Counted from the stretch's first letter, positions 49,966-60,951 are shown. The stretch: 64,000 nt of DNA from Halomonas sp. LBP4 (GCF_003202205.1 NZ_PDOG01000002.1:509800-573799); one strand, 5' to 3'. The notes: a model not told the origin generated them from the sequence alone. Numbers and translations are program-made.

Positions 49966-50164
49966 CGCTGCAAGACTGGGTCGTGCGCCCAGGTGGCGAT
50001 TTCCCGTGACGCATCCGTTCGAACCTGGTCTGTCCGGTGCCGTCTGACCGACGATGGCTCGCCGGCCAAGCGCGAAGGTTCGGGCATGGTGTTCGCGGCA
50101 GGAGCCGCCCGCAGGGGTGTGCGTGCTAACCGAACTCAAGTTTCCTAAGGTAGGTGAGTGCTTA
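49966..50164 (+). other. Long untranslated leader of rpsU
   Basis: About 200 bases between the predicted transcription start and the rpsU ATG, without a convincing frame. GC-rich with several possible short helices, ending in AAGGTAGGTGAG before the start codon. Such a long leader on a ribosomal gene may be regulatory, but I recognise no known motif. Confidence 0.4.
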
Positions 50165-50380
50165 ATGCCTTCTGTCAAAGTACGTGATAACGAGCCGTTT
50201 GACGTCGCGCTGCGTCGCTTCAAGCGTTCCTGTGAAAAAGCCGGTGTTCTCTCCGAGGTTCGTCGTCGCGAGAACTACGAGAAGCCGACCGCAGAGCGCA
50301 AGCGCAAGGCGGCTGCCGCCGTCAAGCGCCACGCCAAGAAGCTTCAGCGCGAGCGCAAGCGTTTCGAACGGCTCTATTGA
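50165..50380 (+). CDS. rpsU: 30S ribosomal protein S21
   Basis: 71 residues, the invariant length. Start [20 protein letters not shown], then [20 protein letters not shown] and the highly basic [20 protein letters not shown]. First gene of the rpsU-dnaG-rpoD macromolecular synthesis operon, with its own promoter and a terminator just after it. Confidence 0.98.
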   Translation: MPSVKVRDNEPFDVALRRFKRSCEKAGVLSEVRRRENYEKPTAERKRKAAAAVKRHAKKLQRERKRFERLY

Positions 50381-50433
50381 TCCGTACTGGAGTCGGCCGT
50401 AGCGCGCTGCGCGGGCCGTCTCAGGAGGGACGC

Positions 50434-50467
50434 CAAGCGGCCGCCATTCGGTGGCCGCTTGTTTTTT
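50434..50467 (+). terminator. Intrinsic terminator between rpsU and dnaG
   Basis: CAAGCGGCC (50434-50442) pairs with GGCCGCTTG (50453-50461), followed by six T. It corresponds in position to the E. coli terminator that lowers dnaG expression relative to rpsU. Confidence 0.8.
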
Positions 50468-50511
50468 CCGTCGCGCGTTCGTTGCCGCACCGCTCGAGGT
50501 AGTTCACCAGG

Positions 50512-52341
50512 ATGGCCGGTCAGATTCCGCAGCGTTTCATCGATGACCTGTTGGCCCGTGTCGACGTGGTCGAGGTAGTCGGCGAGCGCGTGCAGCTGAA
50601 GAAGGCCGGGCGCAACCATTCGGGGCTCTGCCCCTTTCACCAGGAGAAGACGCCGTCGTTCACCGTCAGCGCCGACAAGCAGTTCTACCACTGTTTCGGC
50701 TGCGGCGCTCACGGCAATGCCCTGCGCTTCCTGATGGAGTACGACAAGCTGCGCTTCCCCGAGGCCGTGGAGCAGCTCGCCTCCCGCCTCGGCATGGAGG
50801 TGCCCCGGGAGGGTGCCGACGATCCGCGGGCCCAGGCCCGGGAGCGCAAGCGCAAGGAGGGGGTCAACCTGCTCGAGCTCTCGGCATCCTTCTTCCGCGA
50901 GCGGCTGAAGATGCCGGAAGCCGGCGCCGCCCGGGACTACCTGGCGCGTCGCGGGCTGTCGCCGGAGGTGCAGCAGGCCTTCGGTATCGGCTACGCCCCC
51001 GACGACTGGGAGGCGCTCAAGCGTCACCTGGGGGAGCGGGGGGTGTCCGAGGCGGTGCAGGTGGAGTACGGCCTGCTGGTGCACCGCGAGGAGAGCGGGC
51101 GTACCTATGACCGCTTCCGCGATCGGGTGATGTTCCCGATCCGCGATATCAAGGGGCGCACCATCGCCTTCGGCGGGCGGGTGCTGGGCGATGCCAGGCC
51201 CAAGTACCTGAATTCGCCCGAGACGCCGGTGTTCCACAAGGGGCGCGAGCTCTACGGGCTGTTCGAGGCGCGCCAGGCCGAGTCGCGCCTCGAGCGCCTG
51301 GTGATCGTCGAGGGCTACATGGATGTGGTGGCCCTGGCACAGTTCGGCATCCGCAATGCCGTGGCGACGCTGGGGACCTCGACCAGCGAGGAGCATCTTT
51401 CCCGGCTGTTCCGGCTGGTGGGCGAGGTGGTGTTCTGCTTCGACGGCGACCGGGCCGGTCGCCAGGCGGCCACTCGGGCGCTGGAGACGGTGCTGCCGCT
51501 GATGATCGATGGCCGCCAGGCACGCTTCCTGTTCCTGCCCGAAGGCGAGGATCCGGATACCCTGGTGCGTCGCGAGGGGCCGGAGGCCTTCAACGACCGG
51601 ATCACCTGTGCGAGCCCCTTGTCGGAGTTCCTCTTCGACCAGGCGGCCGCCGGGCGCGACCTGGCCCGCGTCGAGGATCGCGAGCGCTATGCCAGCCAGG
51701 TGCTGGCGGCACTCGGCAGGCTGCCGGAGGGCGTGCTGAAATCGCTGATGCTCAGTGAACTCTCGCGTCGTACCGGCGTCGACCAGTCAAGCTTCGAGAA
51801 TTTGATGGCGCGCAACGCCCCGTCGCCTGTCGAGGCGAGCGCCGTGGGTGACGCGGCCGGTGTATCGGGAGACGAGGCGCCGCCCCCGAGGGGGGAGAGT
51901 CGGCGCGGGGCCGGCAGCGGGTCGCTGAGCCTGGTGGCGCGAATGCTGCAGCTGCTGGTGCACGAGCCGTCCCTGATCGAGCGGGTGCCCGAAGGCGACG
52001 ACTGGTGCCCGGGGGAGGATAGCGATGGTGCGTTGTGCCGGGACGTGATCCGGCTGCTGCGGGCGGGCCGCTACCGCAGCGCCCAGGTGCTGCTGGCGCA
52101 CTTCCACGGCAGCCACGAGGGCGAGCGGTTGGCGGCGCTGGCGGGTCGTGAGCTGCTGATCCCGCGTACGGCAAGGGGGGCCGAGCTGGATGGGCTGGTC
52201 GAGCATTTTCGCCGACACCAGCGGCGCCGGTCGCCCCGAGAGGAGATCGATGCCCTGCTGGCCAGGGAGAAGGCCGGGGAGCGGCTGACACGGGAGGAGC
52301 GGCAGCGCCTGATGGCACTGCTCAGCGAACTGCATGGCTGA
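50512..52341 (+). CDS. dnaG: DNA primase
   Basis: 609 residues. Makes RNA primers at the replication fork. Zinc-binding domain with C40, H43, C61 and C64 (CPFHQEKTPSF, FYHCFGCGAHGN). The RNA polymerase core has FRDRVMFPIRDIKGRTIAFG and the Toprim motif VIVEGYMDVVAL near 263, with FCFDGDRAGRQAA near 306. The C-terminal DnaB-interacting part is less conserved. ATG 50512. DnaB is encoded at 3.6 kb. Confidence 0.97.
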   Translation: MAGQIPQRFIDDLLARVDVVEVVGERVQLKKAGRNHSGLCPFHQEKTPSFTVSADKQFYHCFGCGAHGNALRFLMEYDKLRFPEAVEQLASRLGMEVPREGADDPRAQARERKRKEGVNLLELSASFFRERLKMPEAGAARDYLARRGLSPEVQQAFGIGYAPDDWEALKRHLGERGVSEAVQVEYGLLVHREESGRTYDRFRDRVMFPIRDIKGRTIAFGGRVLGDARPKYLNSPETPVFHKGRELYGLFEARQAESRLERLVIVEGYMDVVALAQFGIRNAVATLGTSTSEEHLSRLFRLVGEVVFCFDGDRAGRQAATRALETVLPLMIDGRQARFLFLPEGEDPDTLVRREGPEAFNDRITCASPLSEFLFDQAAAGRDLARVEDRERYASQVLAALGRLPEGVLKSLMLSELSRRTGVDQSSFENLMARNAPSPVEASAVGDAAGVSGDEAPPPRGESRRGAGSGSLSLVARMLQLLVHEPSLIERVPEGDDWCPGEDSDGALCRDVIRLLRAGRYRSAQVLLAHFHGSHEGERLAALAGRELLIPRTARGAELDGLVEHFRRHQRRRSPREEIDALLAREKAGERLTREERQRLMALLSELHG

Positions 52342-52392
52342 GATCGCGGGGCCGCCGCCGCCCCGGAACTTTGGCGTCGGGGTTGAATTTTC

Positions 52393-52417
52393 TCCTACTA
52401 TCACCATGTAGGAGACA
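52393..52417. other. Hairpin between dnaG and rpoD
   Basis: TCTCCTAC and GTAGGAGA form a perfect 8-base stem around nine bases, in the 242-base gap upstream of rpoD. There is no T-run, so it is not a standard terminator; it may be an operator or RNA processing site. Confidence 0.4.
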
Positions 52418-52505
52418 GCGTCCAGCACCGGCGTAACCTGACAACCTAACACACCTGAATGACCGCGCAAATAGATCGAACTGGCAGAAAGGTGCTTTCT
52501 ACCGC

Positions 52506-52511
52506 TATACT
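52506..52511 (+). promoter_or_regulatory. Possible -10 of rpoD
   Basis: TATACT, 73 bases before the rpoD start, with CTGGCA at 52481 as a weak -35 at 19 bases. The gap is AT-richer than its surroundings, as promoters are. Confidence 0.4.
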
Positions 52512-52583
52512 GTTCGGCTTGATGAGTTTTCTCCGCCTCAGTGCTTCAGGTGCTTCATTCTTCTTCGTCGAGATAGGGTTTCT

Positions 52584-54434
<1,851 letters not shown>

Positions 54435-54452
54435 GCCTGGGCCCCGTATCAA

Positions 54453-54488
54453 CGACAACGCCCGCGGCCTTGGCCGCGGGCGTTGTCG
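54453..54488. terminator. Hairpin after rpoD, probable terminator
   Basis: A perfect 17-base stem (54453-54469 with 54472-54488) with a two-base turn, arms centred on CGCCCGCGGCC. It lacks a downstream T-run but lies between convergent genes 19 bases after the rpoD stop. Confidence 0.6.
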
Positions 54489-54506
54489 CTTCGGCCACCT
54501 CGATGG

Positions 54507-55190
54507 CTAGCTTGCCTGTCGAGCCAGCGTCCAGCGCCGGGCCAGCAGGGCCAGTTCGATCACCGCGATCAGGATCAGTGCATAGCCGAACAGCTCCACC
54601 ACCTCCTCGGCGGCATCCTTGAAGGTGCGCGCATAGTGCTCCTCGAGCACCGCTTCCCAGAAGGCGCTGCGTCCGTAGAGCCGCGAGAAGACATAGGTGG
54701 CGAGCACGCCGGCGGCGAACAGGCCGAACGAGAAGCTGTTGGCATAGGCGGCGAATTCGGCCAGGAAGCGTCGCCGTGCGCGGATCACCAGGTAGAGGCT
54801 CGGCACGACCACCAGGGTCACCAGCAGCTGCCAGGCGCCGTCGAAGACATGGTTGTCGAGGAAGGCGTCCTGCTCGCGGATCAGCGAACTGAAGATGAAG
54901 GCGAACATCAGCAGGGTGACGGTGGGCAGTTGCCTCAGCACCTGACGGGTATAGAGCAACAGCGCCGAGGCGATCGCCAGTAGCCCGCTCTGGGCCAGCT
55001 CGATGAAGCCGCGCTCCGAGAAGCGTGCCTCAGGGAAGTGGAGTGCCTCGAGGAAGGCCCCCTGGGCCAGGGCGCCGATCAGCAGGATATAGAGGGTGGC
55101 GCGCAGGCAGGTGGCGGCGAAGCCGATCGGCCAGGGCTGGCCGGGAGGCAGCTCGTGGGGCATCTGGGAGTTCCGCGGTGACAATGACAT
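54507..55190 (-). CDS. Integral membrane protein of unknown function
   Basis: 227 residues with about six transmembrane helices: for example ATLYILLIGALAQGAFLEAL, GLLAIASALLLYTRQVL, LLVTLVVVPSLYLVIRARRR, LFAAGVLATYVFSRLYG and ALILIAVIELALLARR. The segment FIFSSLIREQDAFLDNHVFD between helices is polar and may be a functional loop. I do not recognise the family. Start 55190 and 55163 are both possible; neither has a good ribosome binding site. It lies between rpoD (convergent) and a LysR gene on the same strand. Confidence 0.75.
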   Translation of the reverse strand: MSLSPRNSQMPHELPPGQPWPIGFAATCLRATLYILLIGALAQGAFLEALHFPEARFSERGFIELAQSGLLAIASALLLYTRQVLRQLPTVTLLMFAFIFSSLIREQDAFLDNHVFDGAWQLLVTLVVVPSLYLVIRARRRFLAEFAAYANSFSFGLFAAGVLATYVFSRLYGRSAFWEAVLEEHYARTFKDAAEEVVELFGYALILIAVIELALLARRWTLARQAS

Positions 55191-55243
55191 GCAATGTTGT
55201 ATCGTATTGTATCGTCATCGTGCCACGCTGCCTATGGCCGCGT

Positions 55244-56170
55244 TCAGTCCGGCGCGGCGGTGCGTCTCGCTTCCTCGACGATCCAGTCGTGCACCGCCAG
55301 CACCCGGCGGTCGTCCAGGGCCCCCTGGGCATGCACGATGCCGTAATGCATGCCGGTGGCCACCCGCTGCGGGAAGGGGGCGATCAGGGTGCCGCTACCG
55401 AGCTCGCCGCTGATCAGGGTCTGGCGGGCGATGGCCACGCCCATGCCGGCGGTGGCGGCCTCCATGATCAGCTGGTTGCGGTTGAAGGTGTAGCCACGGC
55501 GCACATTGACATGGGCCGCCTCGATGGCCTGCAGATAGTGCTCCCACTCGGCGTAGTCGTGGCTGCCGCGCCAGGCCGTGACGTCATGCAGCAACGGGTA
55601 CCAGGCCAGGTCCTCGGGCCGGCGCAGTGGCGGGCGGCCGCGCAGCAGGGCGGGGGAGCAGACCGGGAAGATCCGCTCCTCCATCAGCGGCGTGATCGAG
55701 AAGCCGGGGTAGTGGCCGTCGTTGAGATCGATGGCCAGGTCGAAGTCGCCGTCACGCAGCGAGATGTTGCTGTCCTCGGCGATCACGTGCAGTTCGATGT
55801 CGGGAAAGCGTGCCTGCAGGCGCGGCAGTCGCGGCATCAGCCACCGGGCGAGGAAGGAGGGCACCGAGCGCAGGCGGATGATGCCGCTCATCACCCCGGA
55901 GCGCAGCCGCTTCACCTCGAGGCCCACCGCCTGGTAGGCCTGGTCCACCACCGCCGCCAGGCGCATGCCCTCCTCGGTGAGCTCCAGCTGGCGCGGGCGG
56001 CGCCGGAACAGCTTGAAGCCCAGGCGCTCCTCCAGCTGCTTGATCTGCTGGCTCACCGCGCCGGTGGTCACATGGAGCTCCTCGGCGGCCCGGGTGAAGG
56101 AGAGGTGGCGGGCACTGATCGCGAAGACCTTCAGCCAGGCGTGGGTCTGGGCATTGAGATGGCGGCTCAT
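55244..56170 (-). CDS. LysR-family regulator next to serine dehydratase
   Basis: 308 residues. N-terminal winged helix LSFTRAAEELHVTTGAVSQQ (about 24-43) with IKQLEERLGFKLFRRRPRQL, then a LysR substrate-binding domain starting GIIRLRSVPSFLARWLMPRL. The sequence is of the GcvA/DsdC type, regulators of glycine and serine metabolism. It is divergent from the L-serine ammonia-lyase gene with a palindrome between, so it probably controls that gene. The effector is probably serine or a related amino acid, by context only. Confidence 0.92.
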   Translation of the reverse strand: MSRHLNAQTHAWLKVFAISARHLSFTRAAEELHVTTGAVSQQIKQLEERLGFKLFRRRPRQLELTEEGMRLAAVVDQAYQAVGLEVKRLRSGVMSGIIRLRSVPSFLARWLMPRLPRLQARFPDIELHVIAEDSNISLRDGDFDLAIDLNDGHYPGFSITPLMEERIFPVCSPALLRGRPPLRRPEDLAWYPLLHDVTAWRGSHDYAEWEHYLQAIEAAHVNVRRGYTFNRNQLIMEAATAGMGVAIARQTLISGELGSGTLIAPFPQRVATGMHYGIVHAQGALDDRRVLAVHDWIVEEARRTAAPD

Positions 56171-56244
56171 GGTTCAGCTCTGCTAAATTCAGGACGAGAT
56201 ATTATCGATTGTGCTGGTTTGCAGGAGCGTTGAACATAGCGCAA

Positions 56245-56261
56245 ATGCCTCGTCGAGGCAT
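56245..56261. promoter_or_regulatory. Palindrome between LysR gene and sdaA
   Basis: ATGCCTCG and CGAGGCAT, a perfect inverted repeat of 8 bases around one base, in the 192-base divergent gap. A fair candidate site for the LysR regulator or another one. Confidence 0.5.
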
Positions 56262-56362
56262 CTGTCATGCGCGATGCGGAAGCGGGATGATTTAGCCAGG
56301 CTCATGTATCGTGAAAACAATGTCTTGATGGCGACGGTCGGTGTCGCCCTGGAGCAAGCGAG

Positions 56363-57742
56363 ATGTCCATCAGCGTGTTCGACCTGTTCAAGATCGGCGT
56401 GGGCCCGTCCAGCTCCCATACCGTGGGGCCCATGCGCGCGGCTCACGACTTCGTCGAGGAGCTGCGCGCCCGGGACCTGCTGGAGCGGGTGGCACGGATC
56501 GAGGTGCATCTCTTCGGCTCGCTCTCGGCCACCGGCATCGGCCATGGGACCGACCGGGCGGTGATCGTGGGGCTGATGGGGGAGCGCCCCGATCGCATCG
56601 ACCCGGCGATCATCGGCCCCTGCATCGAAGAGCTGCTGGAATCGGGCACCCTGCTGCTGGACGGTCACCTGGCGATTCCCTTCCTCTGGGCCCGGGACAT
56701 GCAGCTGCACGACGAGAGCCTGCCGCACCATCCCAATGCCATGCGCCTGATCGCCCATGGCCACACTGAGGAGCTGCATCGCAATACCTACTATTCGGTG
56801 GGTGGCGGCTTCGTGGTCGACGAGGCTCAGGCCAGCTCCGGCGAGCTGGACAGCGACAGGACGGCCCTGCCCTTCGATTTCAACTCCGCCGCCGAACTGA
56901 TGGCGCTGTGCCGCATGCACGACCTGCGCATCAGCGAGCTGATGCTGGAGAACGAGAAGGCGTGGCGCAGCGAGGCCGAGGTACGCGGCGGGCTGTGGGA
57001 GATCTGGCAGGCCATGCAGGCCTGCGTGGAGACCGGCCTGCACAACGAGGGCATCCTGCCCGGCGGCCTCAACGTGCGCCGGCGTGCCGCGGCGCTGCAT
57101 CGTCGCCTGCTGGCCACGGAGAATGACGGCAGCCTGATCGCCTCGACCTTCTCCGCCATGGACTGGGTCAATGTCTTCGCCCTGGCGGTGAACGAGGAGA
57201 ACGCCGCCGGCGGCCGCATGGTCACTGCGCCTACCAACGGGGCGGCCGGCATCATTCCCGCGGTGCTCCACTACTACATGAAGTTCCAGCCCGGCGCGGA
57301 TGAGCGCGATGTGGTCGACTTCCTGCTCGCCGCCGGTGCCGTGGGCATCCTGTGCAAGAAGAACGCTTCCATCTCCGGCGCCGAGGTGGGCTGCCAGGGC
57401 GAGGTGGGCTCGGCCTGCGCCATGGCGGCGGCGGGGCTCGCCGAGGTCATGGGAGGCAGTGTGCCCCAAGTGGAGAATGCCGCCGAGATCGGCCTGGAGC
57501 ACAACCTGGGACTGACCTGCGACCCGGTGGGCGGGCTGGTGCAGGTGCCCTGCATCGAGCGCAACGCCATCGCCTCGGTGAAGGCGATCAACGCCGCCCA
57601 GATGGCCCTGCGTGGCGACGGCGAGCACTTCATCTCGCTGGACAAGGTGATCCGCACCATGCGCGACACCGGGGCCGACATGCAGGAGAAGTACAAGGAG
57701 ACCTCGCGCGGCGGTCTCGCGGTCAATGCCATCGAGTGCTGA
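56363..57742 (+). CDS. sdaA: L-serine ammonia-lyase (iron-sulfur)
   Basis: 459 residues. Deaminates L-serine to pyruvate with a 4Fe-4S cluster. Beta domain starts [20 protein letters not shown] with [20 protein letters not shown]. The alpha domain has the cluster cysteines in [30 protein letters not shown] and [19 protein letters not shown]. Single-chain type as in E. coli SdaA/SdaB. ATG 56363 has a GGAG ten bases upstream. Followed by a terminator at 57790. Confidence 0.96.
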   Translation: MSISVFDLFKIGVGPSSSHTVGPMRAAHDFVEELRARDLLERVARIEVHLFGSLSATGIGHGTDRAVIVGLMGERPDRIDPAIIGPCIEELLESGTLLLDGHLAIPFLWARDMQLHDESLPHHPNAMRLIAHGHTEELHRNTYYSVGGGFVVDEAQASSGELDSDRTALPFDFNSAAELMALCRMHDLRISELMLENEKAWRSEAEVRGGLWEIWQAMQACVETGLHNEGILPGGLNVRRRAAALHRRLLATENDGSLIASTFSAMDWVNVFALAVNEENAAGGRMVTAPTNGAAGIIPAVLHYYMKFQPGADERDVVDFLLAAGAVGILCKKNASISGAEVGCQGEVGSACAMAAAGLAEVMGGSVPQVENAAEIGLEHNLGLTCDPVGGLVQVPCIERNAIASVKAINAAQMALRGDGEHFISLDKVIRTMRDTGADMQEKYKETSRGGLAVNAIEC

Positions 57743-57789
57743 GGCCGCACTCCGAAACACCTTGCAGAACAATCGATGACTGCATCGCG

Positions 57790-57824
57790 GCGCGATGTCC
57801 TCCCGGGGCATCGCGCTTTTGTTT
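57790..57824 (+). terminator. Intrinsic terminator after sdaA
   Basis: GCGCGATG (57790-57797) pairs with CATCGCGC (57809-57816), with inner CC/GG, followed by TTTT, G, TTT. It separates sdaA from the ABC importer operon. Confidence 0.75.
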
Positions 57825-57882
57825 GGTGCGCTATTGAAGTTCCGTGTCTCTACACCATTGGTCGAGTCCGCCCATTCAACTG

Positions 57883-57923
57883 TTGCCGAGCGGTTTCGAC
57901 TCCTCTAGCTTACGTTAACGTAA
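57883..57923 (+). promoter_or_regulatory. Promoter and operator of the amino-acid ABC importer operon
   Basis: TTGCCG (57883-57888), a 17-base spacer, TAGCTT (57906-57911), and the perfect palindrome TTACGTTAACGTAA (57910-57923) overlapping the -10. The palindrome resembles the LiuR (MerR family) operator of branched-chain amino-acid catabolism in proteobacteria. The rest of the 320-base gap after the sdaA terminator holds nothing I can name. Confidence 0.6.
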
Positions 57924-58062
57924 AGGTTAGAGAGTTCTCCGGGGCCGGCTCTCGCCACCGACCTGCCCCCGATGCCGGCAAGGCCAGAACAACCACAACG
58001 GCAGACAACAACGACAACAGAACCAATGGCGGATCGTCCGAGGCGATCCAGAGAGGCGACAC

Positions 58063-58836
58063 ATGACCCAGGAGTTCATACTGGAGACTCACGGGTTGAC
58101 CAAGGAATTCCGCGGCTTCACCGCCGTGGACGACGTCAACCTGCAGGTCCGGGAAGGGCATATCCACGCCTTGATCGGCCCCAACGGGGCCGGCAAGACC
58201 ACCGTCTTCAACCTGCTGACCAAGTTCCTGCCGCCCACTCGCGGCGAGATCCTCTATCGCGGCAAGCCGATCACCGGCCTGAAGGCCAACGAGATCGCTC
58301 GCTTGGGCCTGGTGCGCTCCTTCCAGATCTCCGCGGTGTTCGCCCACATGACCGCCCTGGAGAACGTGCGTGTGGCCCTGCAGCGCCCCATGGGCACCTC
58401 CTTCCACTTCTGGAAATCCGAGCGCACCCTCGATCACCTCAACGACCGCGCCTTCGCGCTGCTCGAGGAGGTCGGCCTGGATGACTACGCCGAGGTGCTC
58501 ACCGTGGAGATGCCCTACGGTCGCAAGCGCGCCCTGGAAGTGGCCACTACCCTGGCGCTGGAGCCCACCCTGATGCTGCTCGACGAGCCGACCCAGGGCA
58601 TGGGCGCCGAGGACGTCGACCGCATCGTCGAGCTGATCCGGCGGGTCTCGAAGGGGCGCACCGTGCTGATGGTGGAGCACAACCTCAGCGTGGTCAGCCG
58701 GCTGTGCGACCGCATCACCGTGCTGGCCCGCGGCGCCGTGCTGGCCGAGGGCGACTACCAGAGCGTCTCCCGCGATCCGCGGGTCCGGGAGGCTTACATG
58801 GGCAGCGAGGCGGCGGAAGAGGAGGCCAGCGCATGA
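58063..58836 (+). CDS. livG: ABC transporter ATPase, branched-chain amino-acid type (LivG-like)
   Basis: 257 residues. Walker A GPNGAGKTT at about 38-46, Q-loop VRSFQISAVFAHMTALENV, signature-like MPYGRKRALEVATTLALEP, Walker B LMLLDEPTQGMGAEDVD, and the family ending SRDPRVREAYMG. First gene of the five-gene HAAT-type importer. The ABC signature reads YGRKR in place of the usual SGGQ-like core; this is seen in some members but noted. ATGA overlap with the next ATPase. Confidence 0.93.
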   Translation: MTQEFILETHGLTKEFRGFTAVDDVNLQVREGHIHALIGPNGAGKTTVFNLLTKFLPPTRGEILYRGKPITGLKANEIARLGLVRSFQISAVFAHMTALENVRVALQRPMGTSFHFWKSERTLDHLNDRAFALLEEVGLDDYAEVLTVEMPYGRKRALEVATTLALEPTLMLLDEPTQGMGAEDVDRIVELIRRVSKGRTVLMVEHNLSVVSRLCDRITVLARGAVLAEGDYQSVSRDPRVREAYMGSEAAEEEASA

Positions 58837-59579
58837 GCCAGGCGGCCGAGAAGATCACCGACTATCACGACCTCGACGGCGCCGAGATGCTGCGGGTCAG
58901 CGACCTGCACGCCTTCTACGGCGAGTCGCACATCCTGCACGGCGTCGACTTCGACGTGAAGCGCGGCGAGCTGGTGACCCTGCTGGGGCGCAACGGCGCC
59001 GGGCGCAGCACCACCCTCAAGGCGATCATGAACATGGTCGGACGGCGCACCGGCTCCATCGTGATCAACGGCACCGAGACCCTGGCCATGAAGCCGCACC
59101 GCATCCCGCGCCAGGGCATCGGCTACTGCCCGGAGGAGCGCGGCATCTTCGCCAGCCTCGACGTCGAGGAGAACCTGCTGCTCCCCCCCACGGTGCGCTC
59201 CGGCGGCATGTCGATCGACGACATCTACGCGATGTTTCCCAACCTCTACGAGCGGCGGCGCAGCCAGGGCACCCGGCTCTCGGGGGGCGAGCAGCAGATG
59301 CTGGCCATGGCGCGCATCCTGCGCACCGGCGCCCGCATGCTGCTGCTCGACGAGATCACCGAGGGGCTGGCCCCGGTCATCGTCCAGGCCCTGGGCGAGG
59401 TGCTGGTCAAGCTCAAGGCGCGCGGCATGACCATCGTGCTGGTGGAGCAGAACTTCCGCTTCGCCGCGCCGCTGGCCGACCGTCACTTCGTGATGGAACA
59501 CGGCCAGATCATCGAGGAGATCGGCGCCGCCGAGCTACCCTCGCGACGCGATCACCTCAACACGCTGCTGGGGGTCTGA
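58833..59579 (+). CDS. livF: ABC transporter ATPase, branched-chain amino-acid type (LivF-like)
   Basis: 248 residues. Start MSQAAEKITDYHDLDG overlaps the first ATPase. Walker A reads GRNGAGRST near 51-59: the catalytic lysine is replaced by arginine, though the rest is normal. Signature GTRLSGGEQQMLAMARIL and Walker B MLLLDEITEGLAPVIVQALG are intact. LivF family by the short length and the ADRHFVMEHGQI ending. Partner of the LivG-like subunit. Confidence 0.93.
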   Translation: MSQAAEKITDYHDLDGAEMLRVSDLHAFYGESHILHGVDFDVKRGELVTLLGRNGAGRSTTLKAIMNMVGRRTGSIVINGTETLAMKPHRIPRQGIGYCPEERGIFASLDVEENLLLPPTVRSGGMSIDDIYAMFPNLYERRRSQGTRLSGGEQQMLAMARILRTGARMLLLDEITEGLAPVIVQALGEVLVKLKARGMTIVLVEQNFRFAAPLADRHFVMEHGQIIEEIGAAELPSRRDHLNTLLGV

Positions 59580-59674
59580 GCGCCGCTCGCTCGTTCCCCC
59601 CAACATCCGGGCAACGTTCACTACTCACCACTGCTACAACAACAAAGGCCCCGACGGGGCCCATGGAGACGAAG

Positions 59675-60895
59675 ATGACTTTCCTCAGGAAGACCCTCGC
59701 CAGCGGCATCGCCCTCGCCGCCACCGCCATGATGGCCACCGGCGCCCAGGCCGAGATCAGCGACAACGCGGTACGCATCGGCTATCTCGCCGACATGTCC
59801 GGCACCTACCGTGACCTGGCCGGCCCGGGCGGTCTCGTGGCCCTCGAGATGGCCGTGGAGGACTTCGGCGGCAGCGTCAATGGCGCGCCCATCGAGGTGT
59901 TCAGCGCGGACGACCGCAACAGCGCCGACGTCGGTGCCAACACCGTGCGCGGCTGGTTCGACCAAGAGAACGTCGACCTGGTCGCGGGCCTGGTGGCCTC
60001 CTCGGTGACCATCGCCGTGACCAATGTCCTGAAAGAGCACAACGGCCTGGGCATCGTGTCCGGCTCCGCGGCCTCGAGCATCACCAACGAGCACTGTACG
60101 CCGAATCACATCCACTGGGTCTATGACACCTACCCGCTGGCCAACGGCACCGCCAAGGCGGTCGTCGAGCAGGGGGGCGACAGCTGGTTCCTGCTCACCG
60201 CCGACTACGCCTTCGGCCATGCCCTGGAGGGCGATGTGATCAAGGTGGTGGAGGACAGCGGCGGCACCATCGTCGGCAAGATTCGCCATCCGTTTCCGAC
60301 CAATGACTTCTCCTCCTATATCCTTCAGGCCCAGGGGTCCGGGGCCAAGATCATCGGCCTGGCCAACGCCGGTGCCGATACCGTCAATGCCATTACCACA
60401 GCTAGCCAGTTCGGCGTGGTGCAGGGCGGCCAGCAGCTCGCCGGCCTGCTGATCTTCCTCAGCGATGTCCATGCCATGGGGCTCGAGGCCACCCAGGGCC
60501 TGCTGCTGACCACCGGCTGGTACTGGGACATGGATGACGAGGCACGCGAGTGGGCAGAGCGCTATTACGAGCGCACCGAGCGCATGCCGACCATGGTCCA
60601 GGCGGGCATCTACTCCAGCACCATGCACTACCTGAAGGCGATGGAGGAGGTCGGCACCGACGACCCCATGACGGTCAAGACAAGGATGGCAGGGACCCCG
60701 GTCAATGACTTCTTCTCCCGTAACGGTCGCATCCGCGAGGATGGCCGCATGGTCCACGACATGTATCTGGCCCAGGTGAAGTCGCCGGACGAGTCCACCG
60801 GAGAGTGGGACGTCTACGAGATCCTCGCCACCATCCCCGCCGAGGAGGCCTACCGGCCGCTTTCCGAGAGCCAGTGCGACCTGGTTCAGAACTGA
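59675..60895 (+). CDS. ABC transporter substrate-binding protein, branched-chain amino-acid type
   Basis: 406 residues from ATG 59675, which has GGAG six bases upstream; ATG 59663 is also in frame. Signal peptide MTFLRKTLASGIALAATAMM ending ATGAQA. Peripla_BP_6 fold: VRIGYLADMSGTYRDLAGPG, NSADVGANTVRGWFDQENVD, GLGIVSGSAASSITNEHC, DFSSYILQAQGSGAKIIGLA. Ligand cannot be read; amino acid, amide or aromatic acid are all possible. It is in the middle of the operon, after the ATPases. Confidence 0.93.
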   Translation: MTFLRKTLASGIALAATAMMATGAQAEISDNAVRIGYLADMSGTYRDLAGPGGLVALEMAVEDFGGSVNGAPIEVFSADDRNSADVGANTVRGWFDQENVDLVAGLVASSVTIAVTNVLKEHNGLGIVSGSAASSITNEHCTPNHIHWVYDTYPLANGTAKAVVEQGGDSWFLLTADYAFGHALEGDVIKVVEDSGGTIVGKIRHPFPTNDFSSYILQAQGSGAKIIGLANAGADTVNAITTASQFGVVQGGQQLAGLLIFLSDVHAMGLEATQGLLLTTGWYWDMDDEAREWAERYYERTERMPTMVQAGIYSSTMHYLKAMEEVGTDDPMTVKTRMAGTPVNDFFSRNGRIREDGRMVHDMYLAQVKSPDESTGEWDVYEILATIPAEEAYRPLSESQCDLVQN

Positions 60896-60951
60896 GCAGA
60901 GCCCGAACCGGCGGCGGCCTCGGCCGCCGCCCCTGACGGGAGGTCCATGCC

